A DNA stretch of 64,000 nt from Pogonophryne albipinna (taxonomy: Eukaryota > Chordata > Actinopteri > Perciformes > Artedidraconidae). The DNA lies in assembly GCA_028583405.1 (NCBI GenBank), contig CM053243.1, positions 38,398,998-38,462,997 of the forward strand, read 5' to 3'. A program made the position numbers and the translations under genes. The notes below the pieces were generated by a model. That model worked only from the letters and a program-made list of their open reading frames with translations, searched no databases and was not told the DNA's origin. Shown here one piece after another: positions 59,580 to 64,000 of the stretch; within the stretch, counting starts at the first letter, position 1; the number at the start of each line of letters is the position of its first letter.

Positions 59580-60470
59580 GGGGAGAGTGGGGTAAGTTGA
59601 GCCATTTTTTAGTTATGCTGTCCTCTAAGCAAGGAGAAATGACATAGTAAAAATGAAAACACCTATAATTCAGGATGTCTCCTATCAATGGCAATGATAA
59701 TAACTCATATTTGATCAAGGGCAGTGAAAATATTACTTCTTAAAATAAAAAAGTATTGTGGCTCAACTTGCCCCAGTGTAGGGGTAAGTTGATCCAGGTC
59801 AGGGGGTAAACCTGGGCATACCTGTTCAAACCTGGGCATACCTGTTCAAACCTGGGCATACCTACAACAAATCTTAAAGGTAACTATAAACAATAAATAA
59901 CAAACCAAATACAAGCTTAGTTTTTCAAATATTTTTAATATAAATTTCGATTGAATTGATTGATTTTTTTTTAACATGTTAAAAGGAAAATTAATCATAC
60001 AAATGGTAATACAATTTCATACATCTTACCAATCAAACACAGGGTAAATTCAACTTTAAATGTAGCCTACAATGAGCTCTTATTATCAACTTGGCCTACT
60101 TTCATTAATTTCTCCATTGAAAAACTGGCTCAACTTACCCCAAGGCCCATGGTTCACTTTACCCCATAGCCACCATTTTAGAAAAAATAGCCTAGCATTA
60201 AAATTCAGAGTCATTTTTAGCTTAATGATAAACATGGTTTAATACGCTGCCAACACATCAACATATACAATATATGTGTTTAAACCTGGATACTTTTTTT
60301 TGACATGACAGCTGATATAGCTGACATCTAGAAAATTTACGTTGACAAGCAAAAAACGTTTTTTTGTAAAAATGTTTACTTACCAGACCACAATGAGTAT
60401 CTCTCTTTCACAGGCAATGAGAAATGGGTGGTTCAACTTACCCACTGGCTCAACTTACCCCCTTCTCCCC
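59580..60470. mobile_element. TIR element flanked by TA
   Basis: Inverted ends ggggagagtggggtaagttg / caacttaccc...ctcccc, each bordered outside by TA (59578-59579 and 60471-60472), fit a Tc1/mariner-style TA duplication. The interior repeats ggctcaacttacccca-type motifs and has a 20-bp unit (cctgggcatacctgttcaaa) 2.5 times at 59,812-59,870. No transposase. Confidence 0.65.
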
Positions 60471-60472
60471 TA

Positions 60473-60891
60473 TGTGTTTATTTGATAGATACGTTTTTTC
60501 TTTTCAAAACTAAATGCATTAGTTTGTAGATGGTGTTTTGTCTTTGCAAACCACATTGTGTTGTTAGTGAATCATGAGGCATTTGTAAAACCTGTTTAGT
60601 TTGTTTGTGGAGTTATGGCAGAAAATTAGCTCCATACACTGCGCCCTGCCAACGGAGCCCCGCGCCCTGTCTGAAATTCAAGGTGTTTTTTTTATTTAAA
60701 AAATATATAGCACTAAATTGCAACTGAAGTAATCTATCTACGGTCACTTTTCACATTGAACATGTGCTCTTTTATTAAATAAACTAAACGCCTATGTTAT
60801 TTATCCAATGTATGTGCATGTTTCAGTGTCCACTGTTTTGCGTATTCACATTCTCCCTCCGCTTTGTTTCTCTGTTTATGAAGGGCGGGCT
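60473..60891. other. Intergenic, nothing recognised
   Basis: AT-rich, no exon or repeat structure visible. Confidence 0.5.
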
Positions 60892-61772
60892 CTGGATCTG
60901 CTGCTATACGGTTACGGCTCTGAGTCCGCACGAGTCTGCTATGTTTTGCACAGTGAGTCAGGATTTGCGAATATCTGAGTCTGCTGTTGACTCCTGCATG
61001 ACGACGAGTCTGCTGGATCTCTGGATCTGCTGCTATACGGTTACGGCTCTGAGTCCGCACGAGTCTGCTATGTTTTGCACAGTGAGTCAGGATTTGCGAA
61101 TCTCTGAGTCTGCTGTTGACTCCTGCATGACGACGAGTCTGCTGGATCTCTGGATCTGCTGCTATACGGTTACGGCTCTGAGTCCGCACGAGTCTGCTAT
61201 GTTTTGCACAGTGAGTCAGGATTTGCGAATCTCTGAGTCTGCTGTTGACTCCTGCATGACGACGAGTCTGCTGGATCTCTGGATCTGCTGCTATACGGTT
61301 ACGGCTCTGAGTCCACACGAGTCTGCTATGTTTTGCACAGTGAGTCAGGATTTGCGAATCTCTGAGTCTGCTGTTGACTCCTGCATGACGACGAGTCTGC
61401 TGGATCTCTGGATCTGCTGCTATACGGTTACGGCTCTGAGTCCGCACGAGTCTGCTATGTTTTGCACAGTGAGTCAGGATTTGCGAATCTCTGAGTCTGC
61501 TGTTGACTCCTGCATGACGACGAGTCTGCTGGATCTCTGGATCTGCTGCTATACGGTTACGGCTCTGAGTCCGCACGAGTCTGCTATGTTTTGCACAGTG
61601 AGTCAGGATTTGCGAATATCTGAGTCTGCTGTTGACTCCTGCATGACGACGAGTCTGCTGGATCTCTGGATCTGCTGCTATACGGTTACGGCTCTGAGTC
61701 CACACGAGTCTGCTATGTTTTGCACAGTGAGTCAGGATTTGCGAATCTCTGAGTCTGCTGTTGACTCGTGCA
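60892..61772 (+). repeat. 129-bp minisatellite, 6.8 copies
   Basis: Units begin with ctggatctgctgctatacgg at 60892, 61021, 61150, 61279, 61408, 61537 and 61666. They differ at very few sites (for example tccgcacg/tccacacg and aatatctg/aatctctg). Since 129 is divisible by three, frames stay open on both strands, giving false ORFs of 329 and 364 codons. Confidence 0.97.
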
Positions 61773-62236
61773 TATATATATAGCTCCGGGAGCTGGAGGA
61801 GGGGCTGCAACATGTTACTGTTAATCTCTCCCCACTTTTGGCCACACCCCCTAAGTAAAATGTCTTCCCGGCCGCGGCTATGCTCGTGCACATGACGAGT
61901 ATGGATCTCTGGGTCTGCTATACTATTACGGTTAGGAGCCGTAACTTACGGCTCCTCTGAGTCCCCACGAGTCTGCAGGAAGTTTCACTGATCCGCGTAC
62001 CCTCCCCTGAGCCAAACGATAACTTCTGGAAGCTATCCTACTTGCTAAAGGGTAGGCAGATGGACTGGGGTACGTTGTAATGTTATTTTACATGTTATAA
62101 AGAGAGTAACGAATGACGCAATTTATAGTTTTAATTTGTACGTCACACAAGGTGTAGGACTCAAAGGACTCGGGTTAGGGGAGACTCGTCACGACCAGCT
62201 CATTTCTAGAATGATCCGGATGAATCGGGACTCGCC
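61773..62236. other. Intergenic with a diverged minisatellite unit
   Basis: 61,890-61,980 repeats parts of the 129-bp unit (ggatctctgggtctgctata, cacgagtctgc) with an inserted palindrome, aggagccgtaacttacggct. The rest is non-coding. Confidence 0.6.
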
Positions 62237-62785
62237 CAGTGTTGCCAACTAAGGAAAGTAGCTATTGGCTGTCCGAAAAGTCGCCAGAAGTCCCTAAATG
62301 ACGTCATCGCCTAATTTGCATATCATGTAATGGCGATAAAATAACGTTCCACCCCCTTCAAGGATCAAAACTTGGGGTTTGATTCCCACTCCTTTCTGTA
62401 CTTTTGTGAATACAGTTTAGACTGTGACACGATGACCTACGTGGATATTTAGCTTGTCACAGAGAGGCACACACACAGTGGACGAGGTGATTAAGTGACT
62501 GAAGCTGTCTCGACGCGGGAGTGGCTGTCTCCTCTCTGCTCTGACTGCAACTGAGCTGCTGCGGGAGACAACTGTGAGTTTGCACGCCTGTGAGTACTAT
62601 GGGAGGGCTGAGGGGCTCACGGCAGCTCGTTAACTGTAGAACAATACGTGAGTCTCCAAACACCAGAAAAGTCCCTAATAACACCATTACAAGTCGTTAG
62701 ATTAGTCGTTAGTCGCTTTTGACAAAAATAAGTAGCCGGAGCGTTTGGAAAGCCGCCAAATTTAACGACAAAGTTGGCAACACTG
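62237..62785. mobile_element. hAT MITE with perfect 8-bp duplication
   Basis: Ends CAGTGTTGCCAACT and AGTTGGCAACACTG are flanked by gactcgcc at 62229-62236 and 62786-62793. The 549-bp interior is non-coding. Ends resemble element C at 33,534-36,103. Confidence 0.88.
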
Positions 62786-62793
62786 GACTCGCC

Positions 62794-63742
62794 CATCTCT
62801 AACACACTCACAATCAGAAACAAGAGCGGAGGAAAAGAGGAGAACAACAAAGTGTAAAAAAGTCAAACAAATCTGCATTATTGCCCCGAGCTCTGCTGTC
62901 TGCCCGTTTGTGTCCCGTCCCCCCCAGTTTCAAATTTGTTTATTATTATTTTTTAACCGCAAGCCGTTATCGTCACGGAGGAGAAGGACACACACAGCCT
63001 GCCCAGGTGGACACGCGCGAACGCGACAACGAACGTTATTACGGATGCTGAGTACATTTTTTACATTTTCACGATAAAACATGCCAGTCTTAACCAGAAA
63101 ATGCCAATATTTGTACTCACTTCGGGCTAATTTTGATACATGTTGGGTCTTTTGGATGATTTAGGAGACTCTGGATCATTTGGATCTAGACAGATTTCCT
63201 ATTTGTCCACAGTAGAGATAATAATGTCCATCTTGTGTTCTTTATACCAACTGGTTGCAACATTACTCATGGTAGTCCAAATCAGCCAACCGAGAGTACA
63301 GATATGACCACTTTCTTGTTAAAACCGCCATTTCTGATACTGAAAAAGTCAGAAATGTATTCAGCATCCTCAATAACCCCCCAAACCACTTCAAATAGGC
63401 AAAGCATTTTTTTAAGTATTTTCTGCATAAACCATAAAGCTAATTAATCGTAAATAACAAAACTTATTGTAATTGTGCAAATTGCCCAACATGCAAGTTA
63501 TCATCCAGCTGTTTTTCTGTGCTGGGGACAGTACTATACATTTCTAACATAAAGCTTTGGGGTACTCAACATTTCCGGGTTCACTGTGCTGGCAACTAGA
63601 CTGTTATACCTATCCATACAGAATAAAAAAGATACCATCATTATCTGCTGTTAGTAGGCCATGAATCTATGGAGGATTTTACATGTCTGTCGTGAGTCCC
63701 TTCACCTCCCCTTGGCTAAACAAGTCTTACTTGTTATCAATA
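62794..63742. other. Intergenic, nothing recognised
   Basis: No supported exon or repeat boundary. A frame at 63,235-63,447 has no domain or family resemblance that I can see. Confidence 0.45.
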
Positions 63743-64000
63743 GCCGCTTTCACACCAAGTACTTTGCAGTACTTAGTGCCGGCACTTAGTGCTCCGGCAC
63801 TTATAACCCCAGGGCACAAAGTACCAATCGCGTTCACACCGGAGTACTTTTCCCTGAGGGAAGATTACGCAAATGATCCGCTGACGTCACTTCGTCTTCT
63901 TCTGCTTTGGGTTTACTGGCAGGCCGCAAACAACTTCACGGCGTATACTGCCACCCGAAGTCCCCGGCCGGAAGTCCCCGGAGTTGGGGACTGGCTGGTA
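63743..64000. mobile_element. Possible Harbinger-like MITE, cut by window end
   Basis: gccgctttcacaccaagtac is followed by repeated gtactt/aagtac and gttcacaccgg motifs, resembling fish PIF/Harbinger MITEs. The right end is outside the window. Confidence 0.35.

Noticed and set aside
60794..61891. Long ORFs on both strands (329 and 364 codons)
   Set aside because: They are produced by a 129-bp tandem repeat whose period is divisible by three; no domain or codon signal.
1..64000. CRISPR arrays, bacterial operons, ribosome binding sites
   Set aside because: Spliced genes, LINEs and hAT elements show a vertebrate genome; no array of spaced identical repeats was seen.

Overview
The window looks like repeat-dense, non-coding-rich DNA from a bony fish (teleost). 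The evidence is the set of families present: a THAP/DDE plus YqaJ ISL2EU-type DNA transposon, a SAMD3-like gene of the type scattered through fish genomes, a sushi-like chromodomain Ty3/gypsy LTR element, an L2/Maui-like LINE, many hAT elements and MITEs, and a gag/env-bearing endogenous retrovirus. I found no confident single-copy host gene. No database search was possible, so family names rest on motifs and on my knowledge of the families.

Layout. 1-5.4 kb (minus strand): a C2H2-finger transposase-like pseudogene (CACTA/EnSpm-like by resemblance) followed head-to-tail by a SAMD3-like pseudogene; both are broken, and a short GT-AG intron could join them in one transcript. 6.2-15.9 kb: one ISL2EU-type element with imperfect inverted ends. 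It carries a THAP-HTH-DDE transposase gene (plus) and a convergent SWIM-YqaJ-PHD gene (minus), both disabled. The transposase's first intron holds a separate 4,535-bp element with perfect 33-bp inverted ends, a perfect 8-bp target duplication and its own THAP gene. 17.3-19.0 kb: three ~265-bp tandem units next to a possible DIRS-like gag remnant. 21.6-27.2 kb: a young 5,517-bp chromovirus with identical 535-bp LTRs, a long open pol frame and an apparent Tf1/sushi-type self-priming site; gag carries one frameshift.

28.2-47.4 kb: two copies of the same endogenous retrovirus face each other as a giant inverted repeat around an assembly gap of exactly 1,000 N. Copy 1 (minus) has lost most of its 3' LTR and contains a three-element hAT nest; copy 2 (plus) keeps gag, an integrase tail, an env-leader-like ORF, a PPPY-containing ORF and a full 3' LTR, and it supplies the empty site that dates the hAT insertion. 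50.5-52.0 kb: a fold-back element with ~470-bp arms. 52.8-59.4 kb: a large inverted-repeat element split by an L2-like LINE and another ~1-kb insertion, ending at a perfect 33+33-bp palindrome. 59.6-60.5 kb: an element with TA-flanked inverted ends. 60.9-61.8 kb: a 129-bp minisatellite. 62.2-62.8 kb: a hAT MITE with a perfect 8-bp duplication. The last ~260 bp may start another MITE.

How the parts relate. The genes are transposon genes, so the useful reading is the order of insertions. The most interesting items are the two-gene unit at the left edge, the THAP-bearing element nested inside another THAP transposon, two hAT insertions whose target sites are offset by one base, and the inverted retrovirus pair sharing an unusual stop codon.
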